The position numbers and the translations under genes are program-made. The notes under the pieces were generated by a model. The model searched no databases. It was not told the DNA's origin and worked only from the letters and a program-made list of their open reading frames with translations. A stretch of 14,008 nucleotides of DNA from Leucothrix mucor (GTDB lineage Bacteria > Pseudomonadota > Gammaproteobacteria > Thiotrichales > Thiotrichaceae): positions 1 through 14,008 of the forward strand of contig DRMS01000258.1 of assembly GCA_011322515.1 (NCBI GenBank), given 5' to 3'. Every line of letters begins with the position of its first letter. Position 1 is the stretch's first letter. Below are positions 13,806 to 14,008 of the stretch, piece after piece.

Positions 13806-13813
13806 ATTTTATT

Positions 13814-14008
13814 GACAGGTATAGCCATCACTATAAACACAGCCAGTTGAACTTTGTCTCGTTATCTGAGCGTCATGAAGACCCCTATGTCACTCCAACT
13901 TACCGCATTGAGCGAAGTTAAAGGTGAAGCGAAAATTATAACTATCTATATTGGAAGCCCCTTGAAAAACTTGCTATGGTTCTGGTATAGCTAGTTTTTT
14001 TATTTTAT
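13814..14008. other. Window end without a supported gene
   Basis: The last 195 bases hold one plus-strand reading of 39 codons (13875-13994, MKTPMSLQLTALSEVKGEAK at its start), with no good ribosome binding site and no recognisable similarity. It is followed by a T-run (TTTTTTTATTTTAT), with a weak 5-bp stem (GCTAT...ATAGC) just before it that could be a terminator. I see no RNA gene here. Confidence 0.4.

Noticed and set aside
13875..13994. 39-codon plus-strand open frame at the window end
   Set aside because: No ribosome binding site, no similarity recognised, and chance frames of this size are common.
1..14008. CRISPR array, tRNA or rRNA genes, integrase or transposase gene
   Set aside because: I found no regularly spaced repeats, no cloverleaf or rRNA-like stretch and no recombinase motif; the mobile repeats seen are all non-coding.

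Overview
The window looks like a chromosomal segment of an AT-rich gammaproteobacterium. The signs are a MutT-type Nudix domain fused to a thiamine-phosphate-synthase-like domain, a purE-purK pair, a SirB2-family protein, a YfcE-type phosphodiesterase and Gram-negative ExbB/ExbD-type membrane genes. The many small palindromic repeats would suit a repeat-rich lineage such as the Thiotrichales or Methylococcales, but that placement is a guess.

Layout: (1) 1-1582, plus strand: the 3' part of cbiD overlapping cobK/cbiJ, two consecutive steps of corrin-ring synthesis. (2) 1583-1911: a gap holding a REP-cored palindromic repeat. (3) 1912-2649, plus strand: a lone SGNH/SASA-type esterase. (4) 2786-3472, minus strand: an uncharacterised protein. 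(5) 3601-5327, minus strand: a secreted polysaccharide deacetylase followed by the Nudix/TMP-synthase-like fusion. (6) 5485-9131, minus strand: a five-gene membrane cluster made of a MotA/TolQ/ExbB-type channel subunit, two different ExbD-like single-span proteins, and two paralogous single-span proteins with long heptad-like tails. I do not recognise it as a named system. (7) 9254-11331, minus strand: a tight four-gene unit of SirB2-like membrane protein, RsmC-like methyltransferase, kinase-like protein and YfcE-type phosphodiesterase. (8) 11573-13454, minus strand: purE then purK (de novo purine synthesis), separated by a long inverted repeat. (9) 13638-13805: a second, complete copy of the REP-cored element. 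The last 195 bases hold no convincing gene.

Two families of non-coding mobile repeats shape the region. A 161-bp palindromic element occurs twice (6037-6197 and 11474-11634), each copy flanked by a 3-bp direct repeat (TTA or TAA). One copy sits inside the end of purK and supplies its last 20 codons and stop; the pre-insertion reading frame can be reconstructed and would have ended five codons later. The other copy lies between the two coiled-coil genes and moves the downstream start codon away from its likely ribosome binding site. A second family, with a REP-type palindromic core inside longer inverted arms, has a complete 168-bp copy with a perfect 8-bp target duplication and an eroded copy near the cobalamin genes.

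The best candidate for an undescribed system is the five-gene cluster. Its gene order, overlaps and membrane topologies suggest an ion-driven inner-membrane complex acting on or through the two coiled-coil proteins.
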